Below are positions 1-10,027 of a stretch of DNA of 64,000 nt, one piece after another. The first letter of the stretch is position 1. Each line of letters begins with the position of its first letter. A program made the position numbers and the translations under genes. The notes under the pieces were generated by a model that was not told the DNA's origin, did no database searches, and worked only from the letters and a program-made list of their open reading frames with translations. This DNA is from a virus. The stretch spans positions 56,574 through 120,573 of the IMG/VR virus record IMGVR_UViG_3300046820_002137. One strand, 5' to 3'.

Positions 1-303
1 AGCCGCAGTAAAACTACAAACCCAATCAGATGCCGACGACCCAGGGACATCAACATCCGATAATGTAAAAAAATTAAACTTATATACAATTTCACTTAAA
101 TTAATTAATGGTGGAATATCATAATAATCATGACCAAATCTAACAATTTCATAGTCTTTAGGTGAACCGATAATTTCCTCAACCACCTCGTCTTCATAAA
201 TTTCAATACTATCATTTCGGCCATGAAAATCCCATTTAATCTCGATAGGTATATCAATAGATTGGTCTGTTTTTGGTAATATGAATCTATAATTATTATT
301 CAC
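1..303 (-). CDS. Partial virion-type protein of unknown function (N-terminal 101 residues)
   Basis: The minus strand is open from a GTG at 303-301 to the window edge, and the rest of the gene lies off the left end. The GTG overlaps the last codons and stop of the 597-aa gene upstream, the same tight packing seen between the next two genes, which is why I accept this start. No ATG is available near the beginning of the frame. The visible product is acidic and aromatic-rich (begins V/M-NNNYRFILPKTDQ) with no recognisable domain, signal peptide or membrane segment. By position at the end of the baseplate operon it is probably a tail or fiber component, but this is only inference. Confidence 0.6.
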   Translation of the reverse strand, partial: MNNNYRFILPKTDQSIDIPIEIKWDFHGRNDSIEIYEDEVVEEIIGSPKDYEIVRFGHDYYDIPPLINLSEIVYKFNFFTLSDVDVPGSSASDWVCSFTAA

Positions 304-2089
304 AGGGGTCTATAAATGGGTCTTCTACATCATTAAATAGTTTATAGTTAGTTCCTTCAGGTATTAATTTAAAAATTAAATTTTTAAATGGATGATGTTT
401 TCCATTCAAAAATGGTTGGTCTACTCCGATTCCGTTGGAATCTATGTAACCATATGAATACAGGTCTCTCCAAACAAAGGTATTTCTATTCTCAGAAAAT
501 GTTGCATAGTTAGGAATATCAACAACATTTCTTGGGTCACCTTCCTCTAAATAATCTGAAAAAGCCCTAATTGGTATAGAATATAACGGTTGATAGAAAT
601 AACCCGGATTAAACTGAAATCCGTTGTCATTTTGCAACACACATGAAAAATTATTATTATTAAACTTAATTTTGTGATATCTATGTGAAATTACTCTTTC
701 GGTTTGTTCATAATCATTCCATTCACATAGGTCACCGTCTATAGTATCACCACTAACAAGAGGATTTGTATATATAAAATCGAATGGAGCCCCACCGGCG
801 TTATTAACATATGGATATGGATTTAAATTATTATAAGTTGTTGTATTTAAATATGTGTTAGAGTTTGGGGATGCCCACCATGTTGATGGTACCCCTGCCA
901 TTGGAACTAATGGTAGGTTAAAGTCAAACCCCCATCTTAACCCCTCAGTCCACCCCATATATCCTTTCCAAATTACAGTTACGAATAATTCAGATACCGG
1001 TCTTTTTTGATTGTCTATTAATTTATTTAAATCAAAATCTTTATTAAAACTCAACGTATAAGTATCAGAACCTTCTTTCAAAGAAATTCTACCAACATTA
1101 TTTGGGGTTCTTGCAGGATATTCATACTTTTTTTCATTTTTGAATGGATTAGTTTCAAATCCTGAATTTACTAAAACAATATCTTCAGGATTATTCAAAA
1201 TAATGTGTTTTCTTATATAATATTTGGACTTGGATTCTACAGGTGCATTTTGTAAAATAACTCTTTTTGCAGTACCTTGTACTCCTGGATTGAATGTACC
1301 TCCTAAAAACCCAACATTAATTATGTTAAATATATATAAATCACTTTCGTAAGTTCCATCACCTAAAGAATAAACTTGGAATAAATTGTTACCTAAATAA
1401 TCAAAACTTAATTCCACAAATTCACCAACATTAAACCCATGCTTTACAGGACATACAAATGTAATTAACCTCCTACCGCTTAAAGTCGTGTCTCTTATAT
1501 AAAAAGGTATTCCGTCAGCCACGTCCCAATTTAAATTATGAACAGTAGTACCATCATAAAGAATGGCGTTTAATGCTTCATTAACAATATTTTCATAAGG
1601 ATAACTTATATAAAAACTCCAATTATAAGATGATGCACTTTTAGCTTGTAATATTTGATGATATTCAGGTGGCGTTCCTGAATCAGGTGCCGTGTAACCT
1701 AAAAAATTATAATCAGTTCGAATAAAACTAAACTCATCGTACCCAGGAAATCCAGCCCATAAAGTTGGTGATGTGCCTCCCGTACATTGTATTTGAGCAT
1801 CAATATTTCCATTAACATAATACAAACTATTTATAAATGGTTCATATGCACTTACACCTGTGTATGAATTTTTAAATATAAAAGTAAGTTTAGACGCTGG
1901 TCTAAAAGTTGTGGATTTTTGTCTTTCTCTATCAAAAACAATTTGTAAATCAATATCAACACTTCTATCGTATTCCGTTAGTTCTTTAACAGTTTGTACA
2001 AAAGGTACCTTGATTGAAAAATCAACGTCAACGGCACTTTTATATCTCAAAGAACCTAATAAAAGTCTGATTTCTTGTTGATTACCCAT
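296..2089 (-). CDS. Large structural protein of unknown function, baseplate or tail region (597 aa)
   Basis: I do not recognise this protein. It is rich in Asn, Tyr, Phe and Pro with many short beta-prone stretches, as expected of a virion protein, and shows no signal peptide, transmembrane helix or enzyme motif. Its ATG overlaps the TAA of the 1849-aa gene (TAATG), so the two are probably translationally coupled, and it in turn overlaps the partial gene at the window edge. It follows the gp25-gp6 pair by two genes, the place where T4-type phages keep wedge proteins gp7, gp8 and gp10. A wedge or short-fiber role is possible by synteny only. Confidence 0.75.
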   Translation of the reverse strand: MGNQQEIRLLLGSLRYKSAVDVDFSIKVPFVQTVKELTEYDRSVDIDLQIVFDRERQKSTTFRPASKLTFIFKNSYTGVSAYEPFINSLYYVNGNIDAQIQCTGGTSPTLWAGFPGYDEFSFIRTDYNFLGYTAPDSGTPPEYHQILQAKSASSYNWSFYISYPYENIVNEALNAILYDGTTVHNLNWDVADGIPFYIRDTTLSGRRLITFVCPVKHGFNVGEFVELSFDYLGNNLFQVYSLGDGTYESDLYIFNIINVGFLGGTFNPGVQGTAKRVILQNAPVESKSKYYIRKHIILNNPEDIVLVNSGFETNPFKNEKKYEYPARTPNNVGRISLKEGSDTYTLSFNKDFDLNKLIDNQKRPVSELFVTVIWKGYMGWTEGLRWGFDFNLPLVPMAGVPSTWWASPNSNTYLNTTTYNNLNPYPYVNNAGGAPFDFIYTNPLVSGDTIDGDLCEWNDYEQTERVISHRYHKIKFNNNNFSCVLQNDNGFQFNPGYFYQPLYSIPIRAFSDYLEEGDPRNVVDIPNYATFSENRNTFVWRDLYSYGYIDSNGIGVDQPFLNGKHHPFKNLIFKLIPEGTNYKLFNDVEDPFIDPCE

Positions 2090-5000
2090 TAAAATTCATA
2101 AACATCAGTTTTTATCCACTTAACCAAAAATCTATCGTAAGCAGTTTTACCTAAGCTTATACCAAAGTAAAAATAATAGGGACCAGATGATGTAAAAGTT
2201 CGGTTACTATTACCTGGTGGTAATGGAGGTTCTGGGTCAATTTCTCCGGCCGGATTTACGTTGAATATATAGGCTTTATTATAAGTATACAGAGTCGGGT
2301 TTTCGGGATGCATAAAATCCGAATCCGGGGAAGATGCACCTAATCTGTCAAATTCTTGATAATACGAATCAAAAAATACGGGAGATGGGTCAGTGGCCCA
2401 ATCATTATCTTGGTCACCAAAAATACTATCGTCATCTGAATTTTGTTTTATTATCCACTGATAAATTGGAACTCTTTGTGAAAATATTGGTATGTCATTG
2501 TATACACATGGATTTGACAAATCACCTGTTGGGGTAACAACCAATCTATGAGGTGAAATCCAATCTCTTAATTGAACTTCTTCTTTATAGAATATTCCAA
2601 AAACGTTATTTCTAGCACCTGAGGAGTTTAAAAAAACCGAACTAGTAGGTACAATTGGAATTGAGTTTGGTTCAGAACCATAGTATTCGTCAGGGTCAAA
2701 TTCTTTAATCCCTATTTGTGAGTTTATGGCAACCATTTGAGCGTAGTCACCATCGACTTTTTTAAACCCTCTATCATTAAATAACCTTTGAATCATGTCG
2801 GTAGCGACCCCTGCAGCCCCGCCACCTAATATAGCCGCAAATTGTTCTAAAATTAAACCCGCAATACTCCTACTAAGTAATCTAGACAAGAAAAATTGAC
2901 TTATTAATTCTGAAACATCTTTAAACGAGGTATGATATAAACGATTCATAACGTATCCATCGTATCTCGGGTCCAAAACCAATTCACTAGTATATTTGGT
3001 TCTAGGTCCCATATCCAAAATTGTAGTTGGATTTTGTAACAATTTAACATTTGCACCAGATGAGTCCTCGAATTCAATATCAAATGGACCAAATCCAAAT
3101 GCGTTTGTTTTTCCAACAAATCCGGTTGGGTGTCTGTATGGTGAAGACCTGTAATATAATACATTGGTTTCGTAATCAGGAAATACTAACTGATTACAAG
3201 AACAAATATATGGTGAATTCTCAGGTGGTGGTGTAAATCTTACTTGATTCCTTACTGGATACATAAATAATGTTCCGTTTATCCACTGATTAGTAAACAT
3301 ATGTCCAAATACGTTTCTACAGGCCGCAAAATTCAATTTAATTCTAGCGGACCACTCAAACACCAAATAGAAATCTAAAGGGATTGTTAACATGGGGGCG
3401 GTTACCAATTTATAACATCCGTTTTCGACTATTAGGTCTCTTTGTGGAGGACTTATACTAATATTACCTAAATTAACAACATTTCGATAACAATCGTTAT
3501 TAGTGTCAGGTTCTAATATTATCATACCATCACTATCGGTACTATAACATCGTAAAGGTGCTAATCCCGCACAATCCAAAGATTCCGCAACATTGTTAGG
3601 TAACGCCGGATTATTTTGTAATTCTGTCAAGTTGTCCGCAGCAGCACCAGCGTCTCCTGTTCCGGGTGGGGATGACGCTGAGGATACTAATCCATTATCA
3701 TTAACAGTGTTAACTGCTAATAAATTATTCGCCATTAAAGGATAACTAATTTCTATATAATGCCCTGTGGGTGTACTTGTACCATCACAATATAACATAG
3801 TACTTGACATAAATAATCTGTCCGACCTCATTACAATCCTTTCTGAATTATCAAAAATCATGTCCTCAATAAACGCAGGGTCATTGTTATATGGAACACA
3901 GTAATATGCCGAAAAAGGTGGACTAGCCTCAAATCCATTAGACCAATTATATATCGGTGGGGTATTGAATACAAAAGTAGTGGCATCAAATGGTGAGTAT
4001 GACGCCGCTAATCTAGAGTCATTAGTATAAACATATGAACCTCCTTCAACTATTTCATTAAGAAAATACCCCTTACAAGCTCTACCATTTGTGGTTGTAT
4101 TATAAAATAAACCATTATTAGAAAATAAATCACCTGTAGTGTAAACGTCAGGTGCTATTGATGGGTAGGAATTGGAGCCACCATAAGGTCGATAGAAAGG
4201 AGAAATTGGTAACGGTTCAACCGAATTCCAAAAATCTCTAGTCATCCTATTATTACTTATAATTCTCAAAGTACCACTAGGTCCTAAAGTCTCAACAGCA
4301 GGGGGCCATCCGTCAATAGTATTTGTATAATATGTAGAATCCATTCTTGAGTAAGTTGTTGTAGCACTAGATGTGAATGTTTGAAATAAACTAGGGTCTA
4401 AGGATAGTTCATATGATGGATGAAACAAATATTCACCAGGTGTATACACATCAGCACTACCATTAGAACCTAAATGTCTAACACACTTAAATCCTCCTTG
4501 GATTGGTATATTTAATTTAAAATTATCTTCAACAATATAAAATGGGTCGGCAGCCCATGCGGAATTAAAATCGGTGTCAACCCCGTACAATCTACTAATA
4601 TCAAATCGGCATCTTTGTCTTGTTGAGTATGGGTCAACCCCTCTTACTAAAAAAATTAATTTCTGTAATGAAAAATCTTTAAGACAAGTAAAACCTAAGT
4701 TACCACTAGCACCGTACGTAGTGAACGGAAAGACCCAAGTAGGGGGATAATCGAACGGGGGAATTGGGGGAATTGTAAACGGATAACTATTATCCACACC
4801 GGCAACATCCGTTCTAAAAAGATACTGGAATGTGGTCATATCACTATTCATTACTCGGTTATATAGTGTTCCAGGAAAAGGGTTACCCACCGCTTGAGCT
4901 CTCGCCATATATTCTCCAACAGTTGTGTTGTGAATAACTTGGAAGTATTCAACATCCATTTGAAATTTAGCATAATTATTGTTAGTTCTTGCAGTCAAGT

Positions 5001-7638
5001 TATAGTAAGTTGGATTATTACCAGTACCATCCGGTCTTGCCCATAATACTTCAGCATTATCTATTTGGTAATATAATATATCATCATCTGTAGGATTTCC
5101 GGGGTCATTAATCTCAATTACCGGAGTTCCTCTTGTTGACCCAGTAATTGCTCTATTATTAAACTGATTATCATTGGTTAGGCCAGTTAAATTTGGGTCT
5201 TGTGAATTTGTAGGTTCAATAAAAGATACCATTTGACCTACATTCCAATTTACAGATGGTTTAGCCATCAATATTATCACATTATCTAAGTGCCATTTAC
5301 TAATACCATTCCCAGGTAAATCAATTGCAAAAGACGCCTTTATTCTATTATACCCTCCTCCAGGATTAAAAGCGCTTTCATCAAAATACTTAGCTTTGGT
5401 ATTTAAAATATTAAGTCTTTCCCAGAAAGGTAAACTTGGAGAGTATATAAATTCAAATCCCGGTTCATCATCAATCTCAAATGGTACAGGATATGGTGCT
5501 CTAGATATTTCACTTCCATTATATGGTCTTCCCGCAATTATTAATCCATATGCGGCATCAGGATTTCCGGCCGGGCAAATTCTCCAATTTGAAGGTTGGA
5601 AAAATGGGGTGATGAAGGTTGATGCTCCTATTTGGTTTGCCGTATTTAATAAGTCAGCTCCTGCCGATGAAACCGAGCCAACACTAGTTTGACTACCACC
5701 ATCTTGTGCCGGTTCATCACATGAGCACATTTCACAATTAGGATAGGTTAACATTGGTAGGTTCATTGACCCATTTCGACATCTATCTTCGAAGTCATCA
5801 GCAATACCTTGGAATTTGTCGCACACCCTAGATAATGTATCACATAATCCACTTAAAAATCCAAATGGGGTTATATTTAAAAAAGAAGTTCCAGCAATAG
5901 AACAAATACCATCCGCAATTGCACATATAAAACCAGCAATACCTTCCATAACCACCCAAAGAATACACACAATCAAACCAACTATATGTTTTAAAAGTAT
6001 TACTGCAAATAATATTGGTGTGAAAATTCCTAATATAAATGTGAACAATATATATATTATATCGTTTTGGAACATACCGTCGTTTGCGGGAAACTTATTG
6101 TGAGTACCCTCACATTCCTCATTCAAAATATCTTTAATCGCAATTATTTTATATCTATTCAAACCACCTCTATGTTCGGAAATCATTTGTGACACAGTAT
6201 AAACTTTACTGTGAATCATTTCATAAAATCTGTCTTCACAATTAACCGCCTCATCAACCATAAGTAATCCGGTTGGAGTTAGGTTACCTCCTGAGTCGGT
6301 CTCTCCATATTCATTCCAATCCAAACTAAAAGCATAAGATGCTCTAACCTGTTTATACTGAGGACTAGCCAATAAAGTAGTTGTTGGTGCAATACACCCT
6401 ACAAAAGCTTCAGTTAAGAAGTTAGCATCTTGTATTGATGGGTCTTGGTCATAAGAATCCCAACCCCATTCTTTAATGTTTGGTACCAAAAAAGCGCCTC
6501 TAATAACTTCATTAGACAGTGAAGGCGCTTGTTCCCATTTAACTTTAAACCTATATTTTCCTTTTGTTGGTATACCTACGTTAGGGTCGTTAGAAATTTG
6601 TCTATTACCAAATTCATCAGTATAAACATAATCTAAATTCATAGGTACATCTATTAACCATGTCCCATTTTCGTCTACACATTTACCTCCATTTTCTAAT
6701 TCATAGGTTTCAAGTACAGGTCTTCCGTCTGAATCTATATTTATAGTTTGTCTTATTGACAATAGTTCCCCAGGACCTGTAATTAAATTACACAAATTTC
6801 CAATTTTTTTTCTAGCCTTACAGTTTCTTTTCACCGCCTCTTTATCAACATTAGAAAATATTGACCCCATAAAAATAGCCGCGGGTTCTATTTTGATACC
6901 AAATTCTTGTGATAAATCAAAATCTATTCTTGTAATACCTAAATAACATATTTCAGGTTGTCCCCATAATGGAACTACTTCAATAGTTCTATTTGATTGT
7001 TTTATTTGTGGTAGTTCTCCTAAATTTGTAGACGCTCTAAATTCAGTTCCTGATACTTGCTGTTCATTAGCTAAATTAAGTCTTATCATATCCTGTGGTG
7101 ATAATGAAAATTCACCAATATCCGATAAGTCAACATCTAAGTGAACTATTTGAGTACCGACAGGTACTCCAAATAACATAAAGTCACCACTATCATTTGT
7201 TTTAGTCGTATATTTATAATATTTTTCAAAAACCTCGGAAACTTCAGGTATAATTAAAACGTCTTCCCTCGATGGAAAAGTACCTGTTGGTATATGACCT
7301 CCGTGTGATTTTTCATAAGGAAGTAAATTATAACGATATCCGTCATCATTTAAGTCATTGAGGGTCTTATATGGATAAATGTCATTGAGCGTAGGATTAT
7401 TTTCATCACTATCTGATAATGGTATAAAGATTGAAACCTTGGCGTTTGGTATTCCAAGTCCATTATTGGCACTTACCCTGCCTACCACAACTCCATAATC
7501 AGAACATTGTCTAGTATAAATTTGACTTTGTAATATTTTTAAAGAAAGAATCTCTAACGACTCAAAATCCTGTTCTAACGCTATGTTTAGTGCTTTGTCA
7601 ACACCAATTTTAGTCCTTAATCTATATGAATTACCCAT
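2089..7638 (-). CDS. Giant tail/baseplate protein with regulatory-like beta domain and membrane-like Cys-rich segment (1849 aa)
   Basis: The N-terminus has a beta-sandwich segment at about residues 45-190 (GVVVGRVSANNGLGIPNAKV, later TNDSGDFMLFGVPVG), the pattern of carboxypeptidase-regulatory-like domains. At about residues 523-575 two consecutive long hydrophobic stretches (IIYILFTFILGIFTPILFAV, then VGLIVCILWVV) look like a transmembrane hairpin. A Cys-rich stretch ending in CEMCSC near residue 638 follows. The remaining 1200 residues are Asn/Tyr/Pro-rich virion-like sequence. The gene starts after a TATTTAT promoter motif and directly follows the gp6-like gene, so by position it could replace T4 gp7 (1032 aa), but no homology to gp7 is visible. 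Function unknown. Confidence 0.8.
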   Translation of the reverse strand: MGNSYRLRTKIGVDKALNIALEQDFESLEILSLKILQSQIYTRQCSDYGVVVGRVSANNGLGIPNAKVSIFIPLSDSDENNPTLNDIYPYKTLNDLNDDGYRYNLLPYEKSHGGHIPTGTFPSREDVLIIPEVSEVFEKYYKYTTKTNDSGDFMLFGVPVGTQIVHLDVDLSDIGEFSLSPQDMIRLNLANEQQVSGTEFRASTNLGELPQIKQSNRTIEVVPLWGQPEICYLGITRIDFDLSQEFGIKIEPAAIFMGSIFSNVDKEAVKRNCKARKKIGNLCNLITGPGELLSIRQTINIDSDGRPVLETYELENGGKCVDENGTWLIDVPMNLDYVYTDEFGNRQISNDPNVGIPTKGKYRFKVKWEQAPSLSNEVIRGAFLVPNIKEWGWDSYDQDPSIQDANFLTEAFVGCIAPTTTLLASPQYKQVRASYAFSLDWNEYGETDSGGNLTPTGLLMVDEAVNCEDRFYEMIHSKVYTVSQMISEHRGGLNRYKIIAIKDILNEECEGTHNKFPANDGMFQNDIIYILFTFILGIFTPILFAVILLKHIVGLIVCILWVVMEGIAGFICAIADGICSIAGTSFLNITPFGFLSGLCDTLSRVCDKFQGIADDFEDRCRNGSMNLPMLTYPNCEMCSCDEPAQDGGSQTSVGSVSSAGADLLNTANQIGASTFITPFFQPSNWRICPAGNPDAAYGLIIAGRPYNGSEISRAPYPVPFEIDDEPGFEFIYSPSLPFWERLNILNTKAKYFDESAFNPGGGYNRIKASFAIDLPGNGISKWHLDNVIILMAKPSVNWNVGQMVSFIEPTNSQDPNLTGLTNDNQFNNRAITGSTRGTPVIEINDPGNPTDDDILYYQIDNAEVLWARPDGTGNNPTYYNLTARTNNNYAKFQMDVEYFQVIHNTTVGEYMARAQAVGNPFPGTLYNRVMNSDMTTFQYLFRTDVAGVDNSYPFTIPPIPPFDYPPTWVFPFTTYGASGNLGFTCLKDFSLQKLIFLVRGVDPYSTRQRCRFDISRLYGVDTDFNSAWAADPFYIVEDNFKLNIPIQGGFKCVRHLGSNGSADVYTPGEYLFHPSYELSLDPSLFQTFTSSATTTYSRMDSTYYTNTIDGWPPAVETLGPSGTLRIISNNRMTRDFWNSVEPLPISPFYRPYGGSNSYPSIAPDVYTTGDLFSNNGLFYNTTTNGRACKGYFLNEIVEGGSYVYTNDSRLAASYSPFDATTFVFNTPPIYNWSNGFEASPPFSAYYCVPYNNDPAFIEDMIFDNSERIVMRSDRLFMSSTMLYCDGTSTPTGHYIEISYPLMANNLLAVNTVNDNGLVSSASSPPGTGDAGAAADNLTELQNNPALPNNVAESLDCAGLAPLRCYSTDSDGMIILEPDTNNDCYRNVVNLGNISISPPQRDLIVENGCYKLVTAPMLTIPLDFYLVFEWSARIKLNFAACRNVFGHMFTNQWINGTLFMYPVRNQVRFTPPPENSPYICSCNQLVFPDYETNVLYYRSSPYRHPTGFVGKTNAFGFGPFDIEFEDSSGANVKLLQNPTTILDMGPRTKYTSELVLDPRYDGYVMNRLYHTSFKDVSELISQFFLSRLLSRSIAGLILEQFAAILGGGAAGVATDMIQRLFNDRGFKKVDGDYAQMVAINSQIGIKEFDPDEYYGSEPNSIPIVPTSSVFLNSSGARNNVFGIFYKEEVQLRDWISPHRLVVTPTGDLSNPCVYNDIPIFSQRVPIYQWIIKQNSDDDSIFGDQDNDWATDPSPVFFDSYYQEFDRLGASSPDSDFMHPENPTLYTYNKAYIFNVNPAGEIDPEPPLPPGNSNRTFTSSGPYYFYFGISLGKTAYDRFLVKWIKTDVYEF

Positions 7639-7652
7639 TAAACACTTTTTTC

Positions 7653-7660
7653 ATAAATAG
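7653..7660 (-). promoter_or_regulatory. Candidate late promoter, TATTTAT motif
   Basis: The coding strand reads CTATTTAT, 14 nt before the ATG of the 1849-aa gene. It lies in the 73-bp gap after the gp6-like gene start region and fits the motif repeated before most tail genes of the window. Confidence 0.5.
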
Positions 7661-7711
7661 TTTATTTGCCACTTTACTAGAAGATAGTTTATTATCGGGC
7701 AAAATAAATTA

Positions 7712-9550
7712 TCAAGAAAAATTGACTGTAGAAAGATTCTTTACTCTAATATTAATATCCTTACTAGGGAATCTAACTTGATACGTCTGACTAGGTTCCG
7801 CAAATATTGTATCATCCACAAGTTCAATCTGTCTTGTTAGACTGTCAGAATATCTCTGAGAGGTTTGAGACGACGAATAAGAACCTCCAACTTTGTTATA
7901 AACAACAATATCAGATAAAGAAATAACTCCATTTTCACTTTGTATCTGTCTTCTTAATTCTGATATATAAACATTCTCTCCCATTTGTCTATTGGATGGG
8001 TCGAAGAAATCAGAAACTAAATTAATTATGGATGAAATAACCGCTCCTTGATTTTGACTACTGTCTAATACAACATCAATTGTCAAAGATAAATCACAAA
8101 CGTTAGCTGTTTCAACTGAAACATAATCATTAATCATTCTATAATTAGACAAATAATTAGCAACATTATTCTTTAAAGTATTTGATACAATTTCTGTCAA
8201 TTTACCGTTGTCATCATATGACAACATCTTTATTCTTATTTTATTATTATCTTCAGTAATTGCCACTTTAGCCGGAGCTCCGAACTGAGATGGCATTGTT
8301 CTTATTATTGAGTCATAATCATTAACCGTAACCGCCCTGTTCTGTGCCGCAAAGTTAAAACTTACTAAGTTTCTAACCTCCTCAGTTGTTGGTGCCGCCG
8401 CACCACCAATAGCCGCAGTAACATTTGTACATCTTAATGAATTAATAACCGTATTATTTATAGAATCTGATGGTCCGTTAACAAAGAATGATACTGTACC
8501 TAATTGTGTAATAACATTAACACCTAAGTTACTATTAGCCCCACCACCAATTCTATATTGTACAAAAATAGTTGAGTTAGATTTCAATGTACTTCCTAAT
8601 GCAAAATTATTCGAGTATTTATACAAATCTAATTTATATCCATTACGGGCGAACTCTCTTAATTGTTCATCCGCAGATTGACTACCTCCACCAAATGTCA
8701 TTTTCAAAAATCCTTCGGGTGTATATTCGGTAATAAATTTACTATTTGTTGTTATATATTTTCCAACTTTAATTCCTGGCCTATCTGTCTTTTTTGTAGG
8801 GTCTTCTATAAAAACTCTATCCTCCGCCAAAGCTTTGACTTCGTACCATCTATTATCAGAACCTAAAAATTCCTGAGCTGACGGTACATTAGCATACTGA
8901 GTACCGTCTTTTAATAATACTGAAGTCACTCCCAATACATTTTTTTCAGGTAAAAATAATTCATAAAATGGTTTTACATCATTAGGTGTTACTACTTTTT
9001 TGAATACTTTGGTTATACCATTAACTACTGTTTCTCTCTTAACAATAGTATAATTAAGTAACTTGTTATTTGCGTCAAATATTGGAATTTTAAGTCGATT
9101 GGGGTACCCATCAGCACTAACAGGGGAAGCGAAATCTATATCGTAAACTGTTTCAAAAACTTGTCCAGCTCCATTAACCTGTGAACCTCTCCTCAAAATA
9201 CCACAGTATCTCAAGTCTTCTTTATCTCCAAATGCCGGAACTGTGATAGAAAAATCAACAAGAGCAACTGATGGTCTCTGTCCGGGTATTTTGAGTCCGT
9301 AAGTTCTAGCTATGTTATATATTGAGGACCTCTGTTGAGCAAATTGTAAAACCGTTTCCTGTATACTTCTGTCTATGTTGAATTGTAAATTATCTGAAAC
9401 AGCGGCATTTAAGTCCAACAACGCCGAAAATACTGACGCGTCGTTAAAATTACTTACCAAATCAGGATAATAGGTTTGTGTGAAATTTATTAACTCAGTC
9501 CTAATTGATTGGAAATCTCTAGTAGTATACGATATTTTTTTATTTGCCAT
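7712..9550 (-). CDS. Baseplate wedge protein, T4 gp6-like / baseplate J family (612 aa)
   Basis: The protein begins with the typical gp6/baseplate-J opening (ISYTTRDFQSIRTELINFTQ), continues with a helical segment in which Asp/Asn-rich turns precede DLNAAVSDNLQFNID, and has the long central beta region and the C-terminal ring domain expected of the family. Its length (612 aa) is close to T4 gp6 (660 aa). In T4, gp6 dimers form the inner ring of the baseplate wedge and hold gp25 and gp53. Here the gp25-like gene lies immediately upstream with a 5-bp gap, the standard gp25-gp6 pairing. The ATG follows an AT-rich leader with an ATATTTAA sequence rather than the full promoter motif. Confidence 0.9.
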   Translation of the reverse strand: MANKKISYTTRDFQSIRTELINFTQTYYPDLVSNFNDASVFSALLDLNAAVSDNLQFNIDRSIQETVLQFAQQRSSIYNIARTYGLKIPGQRPSVALVDFSITVPAFGDKEDLRYCGILRRGSQVNGAGQVFETVYDIDFASPVSADGYPNRLKIPIFDANNKLLNYTIVKRETVVNGITKVFKKVVTPNDVKPFYELFLPEKNVLGVTSVLLKDGTQYANVPSAQEFLGSDNRWYEVKALAEDRVFIEDPTKKTDRPGIKVGKYITTNSKFITEYTPEGFLKMTFGGGSQSADEQLREFARNGYKLDLYKYSNNFALGSTLKSNSTIFVQYRIGGGANSNLGVNVITQLGTVSFFVNGPSDSINNTVINSLRCTNVTAAIGGAAAPTTEEVRNLVSFNFAAQNRAVTVNDYDSIIRTMPSQFGAPAKVAITEDNNKIRIKMLSYDDNGKLTEIVSNTLKNNVANYLSNYRMINDYVSVETANVCDLSLTIDVVLDSSQNQGAVISSIINLVSDFFDPSNRQMGENVYISELRRQIQSENGVISLSDIVVYNKVGGSYSSSQTSQRYSDSLTRQIELVDDTIFAEPSQTYQVRFPSKDINIRVKNLSTVNFS

Positions 9551-9555
9551 ATTAT

Positions 9556-10014
9556 TTAAATATTAATTATAACAAAATCACTAGCATTAAAAACATCACT
9601 ATTAATTCTGTAATCAATTTTTATCTTTGCGGTATGTTCCAAAGTACCTATACCCGGAACTCTAAAAACTCTATCATCATTATCATTAATATATGAACCC
9701 TTATCTTCGTCTCCATCTGAAGCGGGTTTAATATCTATTTTAGTTATTGTAATTCCGGGTATGTATTCACCAACTGAATCTCTAATCTCAGATTCTATTT
9801 CTGAAAATGTTGGTCCATCCAACGGTTCAAATAGATATTCGTACAACCTTGTTCCAAAATCAGGTAAAAAATATCTTGTACCTTTTCTTGTTAATATTAA
9901 ATGAACCAAATCAGTTCTAATTTCCTCATCTTTAGTTGTTGATAAATCAAAATAAGTCCCATTAAAAGAATCTCTAAAAGGAAAATTTATACCGTATGTT
10001 TTTCCGTTTGCCAT
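9556..10014 (-). CDS. Baseplate wedge protein, gp25-like (152 aa)
   Basis: This is a compact gp25-like protein (the GPW/gp25 family, historically annotated lysozyme-like). The conserved core is visible: an early FPFRDS segment, then DLVHLILTRKGTRYFLPDFG and RLYEYLFEP, where the RKGxRYFLPDFG turn corresponds to the family's signature. T4 gp25 (132 aa) nucleates sheath polymerisation at the inner baseplate together with gp6 and gp53. The gp6-like gene follows after 5 bp. A GTATTTAT promoter motif ends 5 nt before the ATG and overlaps the TAG stop of the preceding 207-aa gene. Confidence 0.9.
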   Translation of the reverse strand: MANGKTYGINFPFRDSFNGTYFDLSTTKDEEIRTDLVHLILTRKGTRYFLPDFGTRLYEYLFEPLDGPTFSEIESEIRDSVGEYIPGITITKIDIKPASDGDEDKGSYINDNDDRVFRVPGIGTLEHTAKIKIDYRINSDVFNASDFVIINI

Positions 10015-10019
10015 TTATA

Positions 10020-10027
10020 ATAAATAC
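10020..10027 (-). promoter_or_regulatory. Candidate late promoter, TATTTAT motif
   Basis: GTATTTAT on the coding strand, only 5 nt from the gp25-like ATG and overlapping the TAG stop of the preceding gene. A transcript started from it would be almost leaderless. Confidence 0.5.

Noticed and set aside
10014-10027. Plus-strand reading AATAAATACTATT as a T4 late promoter
   Set aside because: It would direct transcription into antisense of the gp25 unit; the consistent orientation over all genes is the coding-strand TATTTAT.
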